NCBI GenBank assembly: GCA_013368375.1
Contig: JAACJP010000025.1
Span: 79,107 to 143,106, forward strand
DNA from: Tricholomella constricta
Lineage: Eukaryota; Basidiomycota; Agaricomycetes; Agaricales; Lyophyllaceae
Reading direction: 5' to 3'
DNA: 64,000 bases
The notes below the pieces were generated by a model. That model had not been told where the DNA came from. It saw only the letters and a program-made list of their open reading frames with translations, and searched no databases. This document shows, one piece after another, positions 22,799 to 33,506 of this stretch. Position numbers and translations under genes: made by a program. Each line of letters opens with the position of its first letter. Within the stretch, counting starts at the first letter, position 1.

Positions 22799-25700
22799 AT
22801 GGCTCTCCCGAAAGTATGGGTCCATACGCCAGACTGCCGTGCTGCTATCACTGTAGGGTCCGACAGGAAGGTTACGCAGAGGGTCAAGGATGATAATCCG
22901 GTTTGGAACAAGCCATTCCTCTTGTATGTATCGTGACCCACTTCCTTCGGTAGACTGATCTATTGTATCACAGTGCTGCGAAGCCCGGCTCCAAGGTCTC
23001 GATCGAAATTTTACATGGCAAATATTCCATGGTCATCGCGGAAGCGGTTACCAGCGTGAAGAGTGAGCATCTGCAGACGGGAACAGTTGCATCCGGTACG
23101 TGACTTGAATTTGCAAATGTTCGCTCAAGCCTGAAATGTATCTTCAGACGAGATTGTGCCCCTCAAGCTACGGGTATCATCCATTCTTCGCCGGAACCCC
23201 ACTATCGTCCTGTCATTCTCAGCTGCTTCATCAAACGACACTCACGCTTTCCATGCGCCTCAATCACCCACTTCTGGTCTCGCTCCGCAGGGACTCGAGA
23301 TCTTGTCTGAGGCGAGCGCTGTGGAGCCTCCCCCGCCGTCGAACCAGGACGCTCCCTGTGCCCCTCAATCGCCGACTTCGGGTCTTGCTCCGCAGGGACT
23401 CGAGGTTATCTTGTCTGAGGCGAGCGCTGTGGAGCCTAGCCCGCCGTCAAACCAGGACAGTCGCGCTCCACGTGCCCCTCACTCGCCGACTTCGGGTCTT
23501 GCTCCGCAGGGACTCGAGGTTATCTTATCTGAGGCGAGCGCTGTGGAGTCTCGCCCGCCGTCGAACCATGACACTCGCGCTCCCCGTGCCCTTCAATCGC
23601 CGACTACTGATCTCGCTCTGCAGGATCTCGAGGTCAAGGCGAGGGCTGTGGAGCCTCGCCCGCCGTCGAACCAGAAGTTTTCTGATATTGTACAGAAACT
23701 CAATCAATTCGTGATCTTAGGCAATGCTATAGCAGAGGTCAGTGGTTTTAAACATGCTATCATGATGATCATGCGGACTTGAATGCCACATCTACAGGTT
23801 CACCCATATGCGAAGGTAGTTTGGGGCCTGCTGACGTCTGGGTTATCCGTAAGTCAACCACGTATCTGATAATCGTCATTCTCAGGTATTTTAGGTTTTG
23901 AATGAGCATTACGAACGCAATGCTCGCATCCGAGATCTTTGGGCCTGCGTCCTCGAGACGTTGGACTTCATGAAAGATGCTGAGTCACTTCACGTTAAAT
24001 CTCTCACTGGCACTGTCCAAGCCATGATGGAACAGCTTTGTCAATGCATCATCTATCTTGAAAAGCACAGGGAACGAAGTACGGCTGGTGCGCCATTTTT
24101 ATAATTTCATCATGCTAATCCCGTGGAATCTCACCTCATTTACAGAGAACGTGGTGAAAGCCATTTTTGCAGAGGATGACTCTATCATCCAGAGGTTTAC
24201 TGATGCCTTTAAACAGCTTAAGGTTCAGTTTGATCAACGCATCAACGTACAGCAGTGGAAGATCACCCAAGCAACTGGAGAGCAAGTTGCCATGATTTCC
24301 AATAAGATTGACATGCTTGTAAGAGAAAGTGAAGGTCGTCAACTAGAACGCTTGCTCGCTCCTGACTTGCACACACACTGGAGTTCTACATGTCTTTCTG
24401 GTACTCGTGAAAAACTCTTGTCTGATATTCTGAGCTGGGCTCAGTCTGATACTAGTCCTTCTATGCTCTGGCTCTCTGGAGCTGCTGGAACTGGCAAGTC
24501 CAGTGTTGCAGGCAGTGTTGCTGAACTGCTGAAGTCTAAGAATATTCTTGGTGCCTTTGTTGGCTTCCGCAGAGATATTGCAGTAGATGACACTCCTAGC
24601 CATCTATTTGGTAGCATTGCATGCCAGATTGCAATTTTTCATGAACATGTGCGGCAGAATGTACTTTCTGCAATCCAAGACAAGCTGCCAAACATTCACA
24701 TGCTCCACCAGCAGGCCAGAGAGCTTGTGGTGCAGCCTTTGCTGAGTAGTGTGGCACTCCCTCGTGTTGTCATTGTAATTGATGCTCTGGATGAGTGTGC
24801 AGCTGATTCTGGCAAGAATGGCAAGCCAGGTCGTGAAAAACTGGTAGATGTTCTTGTCACAGAATTTGCAGCCCTTCCATCTTTTGTTAAAGTCTTCATA
24901 ACCTCAAGGAAGGAGGGGATTATTACTCAACAACTACAAAAATTTAAATCCCTGCAAAATATAGATCTTACCTCAGTCGATGAAACTCAAGAGGACATTT
25001 CTAAATATATTACCTGCAGGATTAAGAAGATCCAGCAGAGAGATGATGATCTTAATGACTGGCCTGATGTTCAAGATGTTTCTCAGCTTGCAATTTATGC
25101 TGACAAACTGTTTGTCTGGGCAGATGTTGCATGCTCCTATATTGAGACTGGTGATCCACCTATCAACCTTGGAAGACTTCTCTCTAAGGAGCATGATGCA
25201 GCAGGCCCTGGTGAACCACTTCAAAAGCTCTATACTCATGTCTTGGAAAACAGTTTTTTAGGACAGGCTAAATCTATTGATGAATCAAACTGGCGTTATG
25301 TGGTTGGAGCAATTGTATGCTGTATAAAACCACTATCTATAGAAGTTATGGATGAACTTTTAGGCCTTTCAAAGGCAAATAAAAAGTCAAAAGCAAAGAG
25401 GAAGACCCTTATAGATGGCCAGAAAGTTGAGCTATCTTCAACAAAGTATATAACATCTAAAATGTTACCAGTTCTGAAAGATCAAGATGGAACAATACAA
25501 CTTCTCCACAAATCAGTCTTTGACTTTTTGACAACAAATGCCAATGATTGGTTTAAAATCAAGCTGCCATTACACAACTCCATTCTTGCTGTTCAATGCT
25601 TTGAGCTAATGACAGAGCAGTTGACTTACAACATTTGTCAAATTGAAAACACTACTCTTTTGAATTCAGAGGTGCCTGATCTAGCAGCCAGAATTGAAAA

Positions 25701-28224
25701 ACACATACCTGGATCTTTGCAATATGCATGCCAATACTTTGCAGTTCATATTCTAGACAGTGATAACAAATACATTGCAATTATGGAAGAACACTTGTCT
25801 AACTTCTTTGCAAGTAAAGTGCTATATTGGATGGAGGTTATGAGCTGGCTTGGAAAGGTCTATGAGGCACAGGAGGCTGTGAAAAACCTTCTGGATTTTT
25901 TAAAGGTAATGAATGAATTGATTAATTGTGGTATAAAAAACTGAATCCTGATTCATTAGAAGAGAAATGGTCAAATGGTGTTTATAGAACAAGTACAGGA
26001 CTGCATTGCACTATTGCAAAACTTTAAAACTCCCATTGATTTGGGGGCCCTTCAAGTATATCATACAGGGCTAGCCCTGTGCCCTGTGTCTAGTGCTTTG
26101 GAAAAACAGTGGTCTCATCAAATTAATCACAAGAAGGTTATGTATACCTATGCATCATCAGTAAGGGCATCACAAGTACTGGAATGTCATACCAGCCCAG
26201 TGACATCTGTGGTGTTTTCTCCAGATGGCACTATGCTTGCCTCTGGATCTTGGGACAGGACAGTCTGCCTCTGGGATGTTCAGAAAGGAGCCCTTGTTGG
26301 CTCTGCACTAAAGGGTCATACTGACAAAGTGACATCTGTGGTGTTTTCTCCAGACGGCACTATGCTTGCCTCTGGATCACAGGACGGCACAGTGTGCCTC
26401 TGGGATGTCCAGAAAGGAGTCCTTGTTGGCTCTGCACTGAAGAGTCATACCAACAAAGTGACATCTGTGGTGTTTTCTCAAGACGGCACTATGCTTGCCT
26501 CTGGATCTGATGACAGCACAGTGTGCCTCTGGGATGTTCAGAAAGGAGCCCTTGTTGGCTCTGCACTGAAGGGTCATACCAACAAAGTGACATCTGTGGT
26601 GTTTTCTCCAGACGGCATTATGCTTGCCTCTGGATCTGATGACAGCACAGTGTGCCTCTGGGATGTTCAGAAAGGAGCCCTTGTTAGCTCTGCACTAAAG
26701 GGTCATACTGACACAGTGACATCTGTGGTATTTTCTCCAGATGGCACTATGCTTGCCTCTGGATCTGAGGACTGGACAGTGCGCCTCTGGGATGTTCAAA
26801 AAGGAGCCCTTGTTAGCTCTGCACTAAAGGGTCATACTGACACAGTGACATCTGTGGTATTTTCTCCAGACGGCACTATGCTTGCCTCTGGGTCTGAGGA
26901 CTGGACAGTGCGCCTCTGGGATGTTCAGAAAGGAGCCCTTGTTAGCTTTGCCCTAAAGGGTCATACTGACACAGTGATATCTGTGGTATTTTCTCCAGAC
27001 GGCACTATGCTTGCCTCTGGATCTTGGGACAACACATTGTGCCTCTGGGATGTTCAGAGAGGAGCCCTTGTTGGCTCTGCACTAAAGGGTCATACCAGCC
27101 CAGTGACATCTGTGGTGTTTTCTCCAGATGGTACTATGCTTGCCTCTGGATCTTGGGACAACAAAGTGTGCCTCTGGGATGTTCAGAAAGGAGCCCTTGT
27201 TAGCTCTGCACTGAAGGGTCATACCTGCACAGTGGAATCTGTGGTATTTTCTCGAGACGGCACTATGCTTGCCTCTAGATCTGAGGACGACAAAGTGTGC
27301 CTCTGGGATGTTCAGAAAGGAGCCCTTGTTGGCTCTGCACTAAAGAGTCATACCCGCCCATCAACATCTGTGGTGTTTTCTCCAGATGGCACTATGCTTG
27401 CCTCTGGATCTTGGGACAGGACAGTCTGCCTCTGGGTTGTTCAGAAAGGAGCCCTTGTCAGCTCTGCACTCAAGGGTCATACCGACGCCGTGAGATCTGT
27501 GGTGTTTTCTCCAGATGGCACTATGCTTGCCTCTGGATCTCAGGACGGCACAGTGTGCCTCTGGGATGTTCAGAAAGGAGCCCTTGTTGGCTCTGCACTG
27601 AAGGGTCATACCAAGAAAGTGACATCTGTGGTGTTTTCTCCAGACCGCACTATGCTTGCCTCTGGATCTGATGACAGCACAGTGTGCCTCTGGGATGTTC
27701 AGAAAGGAGCCCTTGTCAGCTCTGCACTCAAGAGTCATACTGACGCCGTGAGATCTGTGGTGTTTTCTCCAGATGGCACTATGCTTGCGTCTGGATCTCA
27801 GGACGGCACAGTGTGCCTCTGGGATGTTCAGAAAGGAGCCCTTGTTGGCTCCGCACTGAAGGGCCATACCAGCCCAGTAACATCTGTGGTGTTTTCTCCA
27901 GACAGCACTATGCTTGCCTCTGGATGTTGGGATGACACAGTGTGCCTCTGGGATATTCAGAAAGGAGCCCTTGTTGGCTCTGCACTAAAGGGTCATACTA
28001 ACTCAGTGACATCTGTGGTATTTCCTCCAGATGGCACTACACTCACATCTGGATTTCAAAATATTTCCATGCATTTCATTGATTCATCTCATTTTTTATG
28101 TTCTAATCAAGGCAACCGATTTTTTTGGATACCATTCAACCTCCGTGGAGAAGTTATAACTGGATCAGATGGAACTGTCATAATATATGGATACTTGGGG
28201 TCTATGATGTTTGTTAAACTTTAG
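22799..28224 (+). CDS. C2-NACHT-WD40 NLR-like protein
   Basis: Seven in-phase exons: 22799-22923, 22974-23095, 23148-23737, 23798-23848, 23895-24078, 24146-25905 and 25960-28224. Introns are 46-67 nt, giving about 1698 residues. Domains: a C2-like domain (about 1-105; PDCRAAITVG, DDNPVWNK), a Pro/Ser linker with four repeats, a helical region (about 280-450), NACHT with Walker A GAAGTGKS at 469-476 and Walker B VIDALDEC near 570, a winged-helix region, and 14 WD40 repeats plus a degenerate 15th from about 1018. The architecture is that of basidiomycete NLR-like (NWD, HET-E-like) proteins, where WD40 arrays are thought to sense non-self and NACHT to oligomerise. ATG 22799 may be internal: the C2 domain seems to lack its first strand and an acceptor-like CAG precedes 22789, so an upstream exon is possible. 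The 3' half is more AT-rich than the 5' half. Confidence 0.8.
23253..23673 (+). repeat. four tandem repeats in the NLR linker (105-114 bp)
   Basis: Units start near 23261, 23366, 23480 and 23594. Each encodes a variant of SPTSGLAPQGLEV, LSEASAVEP and PPSNQD. Periods are multiples of three, so the frame is kept. The fourth unit has diverged and lost a few codons. Confidence 0.75.
26179..28113 (+). repeat. WD40 array, 129-bp tandem repeats
   Basis: Fourteen units of exactly 43 codons share SVVFSPDGTMLASGS and CLWDVQKGALV almost unchanged, plus a degenerate 15th unit from 27985. Differences concentrate at three spots per unit: the two residues after HT, the residue before the conserved Asp of GS.D, and the one or two after it. 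These lie where the beta-propeller surface is expected. Confidence 0.85.
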
Positions 28225-28348
28225 ATATTTGGCTTTATTGAGCATTGTAGCCAAGTTTATAATCAAATACTATTTGATGTGTTTCTTTGTTTGTATTTGT
28301 ATTTTTTACTACAATGTCAAATATCTTCACTGTTAGAGGGGAATCCAA

Positions 28349-28794
28349 TGTTATATTAAGTACGATAGAGAGTGTAAGTAGGGCCTACCTGGCAGAGGAG
28401 AATCCAATGGGAATAGAGTAAAGAATTCTCCAATGTCAAAGGGCCGACTATATAGAGTATTGTACGTGAGGGCCAGCTCTTTGTGGTGTATGGTACGTAA
28501 ATGAAAACTGACGGTCAGCGGCGCATGTATGGACATGTTCCCAATGCTGTCTGATCCTCATGGCTCAGAATGCAGGCACAAGATTGGACAGCCAACATCG
28601 GGGTGTTGGGGAGTCGTGGTCAGGATTGGGCATGCGCTGGGAAGGAGAGGTAATGACAGGAAGATGTAAGAATGTACACCAACACTTGGGTTGGAGTGTT
28701 GAGGTCGGGATCATGATCGGTCGACAGCAATCACATGAGTCGGGGGACAGTCGGTGAGCATCAGAGGGCGCGAGTGGGTGCTCTCCTAACATCA
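28349..28794 (-). repeat. probable 3' LTR of Ty3 element C (446 bp)
   Basis: Read on the - strand it starts TGATGTTAGG and ends ATATAACA, with a TATA-like CTATATAG near 28447-28456. It is preceded on that strand by a polypurine tract at 28795-28808. Only one copy is in the window; the matching 5' LTR was not found. It lies 125 bp past the NLR stop. Confidence 0.5.
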
Positions 28795-28808
28795 CCCCCC
28801 CTTTTGAA
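28795..28808 (-). other. polypurine tract of element C
   Basis: CAAAAGGGGGGG on the - strand abuts the LTR start, consistent with plus-strand priming of a - strand element. Confidence 0.5.
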
Positions 28809-28914
28809 TTGCAACAGGTCAGTGCAGGGTGACAGTGGCAAAGACAGCCGGGAACAGCGTAAATATGCCGCGAAGGGTTATCTAGAGGCTGCTAGGGTGT
28901 AACTAGGGTGTGAA

Positions 28915-29150
28915 GGTATTTTTACTAGGGTGCAGGGTGCAGGGCAGAGAGGGCAGGGTACAGGGTGCAGAGGACAGGGTGATCAGGGTGCAGGGCACAG
29001 GATACAGGGCAGAAGGAGCAGGGTACAGGATGCAGGGCACAGGGTGAGCAGGGTGCAGAGCACAGGGTGTGCAGGGGGCAGGGTCCAGGGTGGAACAGAT
29101 AGGATGCAGAGAGTGAGCTGCAGAGGAAAGGGAAGCTACAGGGTGCAGGG
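28915..29150. repeat. CAGGGTGCAGGG-type minisatellite
   Basis: Variants of CAGGGTGCAGGG and CAGGGTACAGG recur over about 235 bp with 6-20 bp periods. ORFs here on both strands are repeat translations and are not called as genes. It lies in the 3' region of element C. Confidence 0.7.
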
Positions 29151-29364
29151 TGCATCCAGCTGTGAGGTGGAGTGCTGCTTTGTGCAACTCATCTCAGATG
29201 AGCTGTGAGGCACTCCTTCTCCTTCGTCCTCGTCTCTGATGAGTATTGCATAGTTACACTCACTGCTGTGTCCACGAGTGCACAACTCGTTTTGCAATGT
29301 GCACACTGACAGACAATTTTGTGCAAGTCTGTGGAGTATGGGCACACTTTGATACTTATGGGTA

Positions 29365-29480
29365 GGGTGGAAACCTAGAAGGGGAAGGGAGGAGAAGGCA
29401 GAGGGAAGAGGGGAGGGAGAAGGGGAAAGGAGAGAAGGAGGAGGAGGGGTAACAGGGAGGAGAACACAAAGATCAGAGAA
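29365..29480 (+). repeat. long purine-rich tract
   Basis: About 110 bases are almost all A and G (GGGAAGGGAGGAG and variants) with very few pyrimidines. No gene. It lies between the minisatellite and the pol end of element C. Confidence 0.6.
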
Positions 29481-29820
29481 GAGACAGACATCTGCTGTGT
29501 GTGGTGCTTAGTAAGTGGCGGGGTCCATTTCCACTTGCCCGTGCAAGATGATCAACCCAAGATACTCGATCTTGGTGGAGACAGGCAATCTGACACGAGC
29601 GCGTGGAGGGATGGTAATGTGATGATATTCTGCTCTGCCCCTGCTTCCTCTTCTGTCTACGCACAGCCACTAGGGTCTGTGTAATCTAATCTACTGTAGT
29701 TATTGTCCGGTTGCTCTATATGATCTCCTGATAGCCGACCCTGACTGGCTCTGTCGCCCGTCTGCATGTGCCTACCCCCTCAGAAGCAACGTCCTCATTG
29801 CGCCCCGACTAGTCCACACC
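29481..29820. other. noncoding 3' region of element C
   Basis: No coding signal is visible beyond short ORFs. It probably represents untranslated sequence between the pol stop (29821) and the 3' LTR. Confidence 0.35.
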
Positions 29821-30838
29821 TCAGCTGTCCAGGAGGTCATCGTCCTGGTCCTCAAGGTCCTCTTCCTCTGGGCTGGGCGCGTCGTTATTGTCTTCGATCG
29901 TCTCCTCTTCCTCCTCCTCCTCCTCAATCCGGTCTTCCTCCTCCTCCTCTCGTGCTTTTGCCACCTCCATGTCCTGTTGTGATGCATGCAGTTGGGTGCC
30001 GATTCATGGCAGGAACCTGCGGAGCCATTGCGCGCTGAACCGGCCGCCTATCGGGAGGCCCTCCAGAGTGTCGAGCTTGTAGGAATTGCGGTCTCGGCTG
30101 ACGACGCGCCAGGGTGCAGACCATTTGGGTTCCATTTTGCGTCCCACTTGGACTGTGTAATCGAGGTTGCTTCTGTATACTTGTACGAGTTGTCCGGCCT
30201 TGAATATGACTTCCTTTGGTGCCCTTCCCAGGACCGTTTTGTCGAATGCCGCTTTGCGTTTCCACGCATGCTCCGTGATGGCGGCGTATCTGTCCGTCCG
30301 TTGTTGGTCCATGTACACCATTTGCACCCTCACATCGCCCTCCGTAGGTTTGCTGGCTGCCGTGTCACTGGTGTTCAGCTGGTGTTGACCATGAGGCCTA
30401 GTACCAGCTCGTTGGGTGAGAATTTGAGGTGGGGTAGGATATGCCGCTTTGTGTTTCCACGCATGCTCCATGATGGCAGCGTATCTGTCCGTCCGTTGTT
30501 GGTCCACGTACACCATTTGCACCCTCACATCGCCCTCCGTAGGTTTGCTGGCTGCCGTGTCACTGGTGTTCAGCTGGTGTTGACCACGAGGCCTAGTACC
30601 AGCTCGTTGGGTGAGAATTTGAGGTGGGGTAGGATGCGGTTGTTCAGGTACTCGATCGCGGCCTCAAGGTGCTCCGGCCACGTCTCCGGTAGGTCCATCT
30701 TATCGTACTCATCCTCTCCTAGGTCTGGCACGCACATCCTCTTCAGGTGTCCTAGCAACTTCCCGTTCATCCCTTCGACGAGGCCATTGACCCAGGGCGA
30801 GTATGCGGCGACTATCCTCGACTCGGTGATAGAGCTAG
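29821..30838 (-). pseudogene. element C integrase, C-terminal part
   Basis: From 30838 downward the frame carries RIVAAYSPWVNGLVEGMN (end of the integrase core with the catalytic Glu), then a helical block, then LDYTVQVGRKMEPKWSAPWR and NSYKLDTLEG..IGGRFSAQWLRRF, which is the Ty3 integrase C-terminal fold. After a frameshift near 29999 an acidic tail of Glu/Asp runs to the stop at 29823-29821. A 195-bp tandem duplication lies inside. The upstream half of the core continues at 42545. Confidence 0.75.
30246..30635. repeat. 195-bp tandem duplication inside integrase
   Basis: 30246-30440 and 30441-30635 are the same sequence with a handful of substitutions. The period of 195 is 65 codons, so the frame is preserved. 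Confidence 0.8.
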
Positions 30839-31700
30839 AAGGCCTGTAGGTGCTGTACACAACAACAAAACAACTAACAACTATAGGGGGCGAGAAGTGT
30901 TAAAAGTTCCCAAACATACGAGTGTGCAGGGCTAAAAGGATGGTTTGGACGAAGGTAAAGACGATCCGACTAGATATTAGTCGAACCGACGACGATGCGA
31001 CGAGCGCGATAGTATGCGATAGTTCCCAGCTGGAACGGGTCGGCGACGCGACTGTTGATGTCGGTGATGCAACAACGAGATGAACGATGCTAAAACGGAG
31101 AACTCACGGGTTCGGGCAGCGGTTACGGGCGGACAGATACAGCGGTTTACGAGATTTACTACAGTGGCGACGGTTACGGCGGTTTGCGACGGGTTTATAC
31201 GATGAGGACGGTTTGGAGACGACGGAGACGATGGTTTTTGAGCTATTAACTCTGAACGTGAGGGAAAATACGGGCTATAATTCACTGGGGGCATTGTATG
31301 GACTACATGGGATTGTTTATATGCTAAGGTCAGACCACCGACTCTTAGTGCGACCACACAGACGTTTCACGTTTAGGTTGTGGCCAAGTCTGGTACCGCG
31401 CGGCGCGTCTCTTAGGACCAGTCGGATGTGGCGCGTTATTGATCGGAAGTTAGTGGCGGATTGGATATGTGATCAGGGCAGTCGGTGATTACGGGACTCC
31501 ATAAATTAGTCAGATATGTGTCGTGAATAGGAGACGGAGTGGCTTTGTCGGTAAACGCGTCATGGGTAGGGCGCCAAGTCGGATGTTCAACGTTTTGACA
31601 GGCGAACGTGCATAGTGGCTTGGTGACTACCCAGTTACTCCGATCCTCGGCGCCCGAGAGCGAGGTCGGCCGAGTTGAGCGGGTCGTGTTTGGTCGGGAA

Positions 31701-31990
31701 TGTCGCCGCTATATTCTTCAGCCCCCCCCTACATACACCTCCGTTCTGTTATACACCTGATCCGGGCTCACGTGATTACATTATCATTTCCCATTCCGTA
31801 GTGTAGAGATCCCTTAGCTTACTCTCTACTCCTTACACCCGGATCCCCAGGTAAATACCTTATCCCTTAGCTTACTCTCTACTCCTTACACCCGGATCCC
31901 CAGTCCCTAGGTGAATTCTATAAGCTCAGGAAGTTTCTCGCGTGACTCTTCGGTCTTGGTCCGACACCCCGTCCAAATACGCGCTCAACA
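31701..31990 (+). repeat. 5' LTR of copia A (290 bp)
   Basis: It starts TGTCGCCG and ends CTCAACA. It contains an internal near-tandem repeat of CCCTTAGCTTACTCTCTACT and a poly-C run near 31722. Confidence 0.9.
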
Positions 31991-32001
31991 GGTTATGGGC
32001 C
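31991..32001 (+). other. primer-binding site of copia A
   Basis: GGTTATGGGCC immediately follows the LTR. It is complementary to the anticodon region of initiator Met tRNA rather than its 3' end, as in copia-type half-tRNA priming. The same 11 bases follow the 5' LTR of copia B. Confidence 0.65.
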
Positions 32002-33143
32002 CCATGCCCTGACTTTGTACCGAAGATCTCATTGCCCAGCTCCGTCTTGTACGTCGCAGCCGGCTCCGAATTAGCCTCGCTCCAGTCATCTGTCGAGCTC
32101 GACGCTTCTTCAAAAACTTCCTTATCTGATCTCATCAAAAATGGATGACAGCTCTTCCCAGCGGTCTCCCCTCTCGAAACTAGGCATCGTCAAATACATC
32201 AGCTGGGAGAAGTCGATGTATGGACGCCTTATGTATCTCGGTGTCATCCGGCTCGTCATCCGAAAGGAAAAGGCCCCGGTTTCCCCTCCATCCGGCGACC
32301 CTGCGGCCATTGCGGCCCATGTTACCGCTCTCAGTATCTTCGAGACTCGGAGCGATAAAGCCGCCGGCGAGATCTATCAATGGCTAGACGAAGCCAATAA
32401 GATTCACGTCGACGCAATCCGGGACGACCCTGCCGCGATGTGGGAGAAGCTGCACGAGATCCACAGCAAGTCTGCCCCGAACTCCCGCTTCAACTCCCTT
32501 AGTGACCTGTTTGGAATTCGGAAGCTCGATGACGAGTCACTCACAGATCTCACTACACACGTAGAAGGCGCCATGCTGCGCGTGAAGGCACTTCGCCCCC
32601 CCGATACGCTCGACACTTCCGGAACATTGTGAAAGGCTACACCCTTGAGAAGCTCGACGAGGAGCTCACCATCATGGCCATGATCCGTGCCCTGCCCGTC
32701 GAGTATAATTCTTTCATCTCCTCCGTCCTACTCCTCAGTGTCCTATCCAAGGACGCTATTCTCGAAGCATTTCGCACCGAAGAAACCCAGCATCGCGCCG
32801 CCGCCGAAGATGCCGAAGCCGTTGCCATCGCCGTCGCTGCTGCCGCTGCACGCATCCTCAAGTGCTACATCTGCGATGGTGAGCACACTATGATCGAATG
32901 CCCGATGTACGACAAGGTGCGCGCCCTCAGATCTGGAAAGGAGAAGGATAAGAGCGGCGACTCTGGGAAGGGTGGGAGCAAGTCGCGCGGTCGCGGAAAT
33001 CGCGGACCTGGCAAGAAAGCGAACGCCGCCTCCTCGAAGGTCGAGGATGGCTGCGACGGACCCGCCGTGAAGGCCGACGCAGCCGTTTGTCAATCCTCTA
33101 CCTTGTCCAACCCCGCAACTGACCGGTGGAACACAGACACTGG

Positions 33144-33462
33144 TGTTAGAATCCTAACTGGTAGATCGCTATAAGCGATAAGTAGAAGACCTTAGTCCGG
33201 TATAATTGACTATTATATTTGTGGACCCGTACCTATAAGCGATAAGTAGAAGACTACTTTAAGTTAGTTACGTGTCCGTGAATATTAGTATGGTGTAAGT
33301 ACTCACCCTTAGTCCGGTATAATTGACTAAGGGTGCTAGTATGTATGGTACAGTATATATATATGTCTAAGTGTCCTTTGATATGAAGAGATAAAGAGAA
33401 AACATACAAAGAATGATCGGGCTTACACAAAGGGTGTATTCGGTGCCACTCACATTCTAACA
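33144..33462 (-). repeat. 3' LTR of copia B (319 bp)
   Basis: Ends are TGTTAGAAT and ATTCTAACA, a 9-bp terminal inverted repeat. It contains a TATATATATA run and a twice-occurring TATAAGCGATAAGTAGAAGA motif. Confidence 0.95.
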
Positions 33463-33506
33463 CTCCTCCTCAACGAATACACGCTCCTCCTCGAATGGAA
33501 TCTTGG

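Noticed and set aside
26377..27867. Long - strand ORFs across the WD40 array
   Set aside because: They are antisense readings of the 129-bp repeats and change only as the repeats do; the + strand WD40 frame explains them.
28903..29208. ORFs on both strands in the CAGGGT minisatellite
   Set aside because: Repeat translations without domains; open on both strands because the array lacks stop codons.
29772..29987. Arg/Lys-rich - strand ORF
   Set aside because: Shadow of the Glu/Asp-rich tail of element C pol in the neighbouring frame.
30977..31488. ORFs at 30977-31357 (-) and 31087-31488 (+) as genes of insert D
   Set aside because: They overlap on opposite strands, are made of recurring short words and match nothing recognisable.
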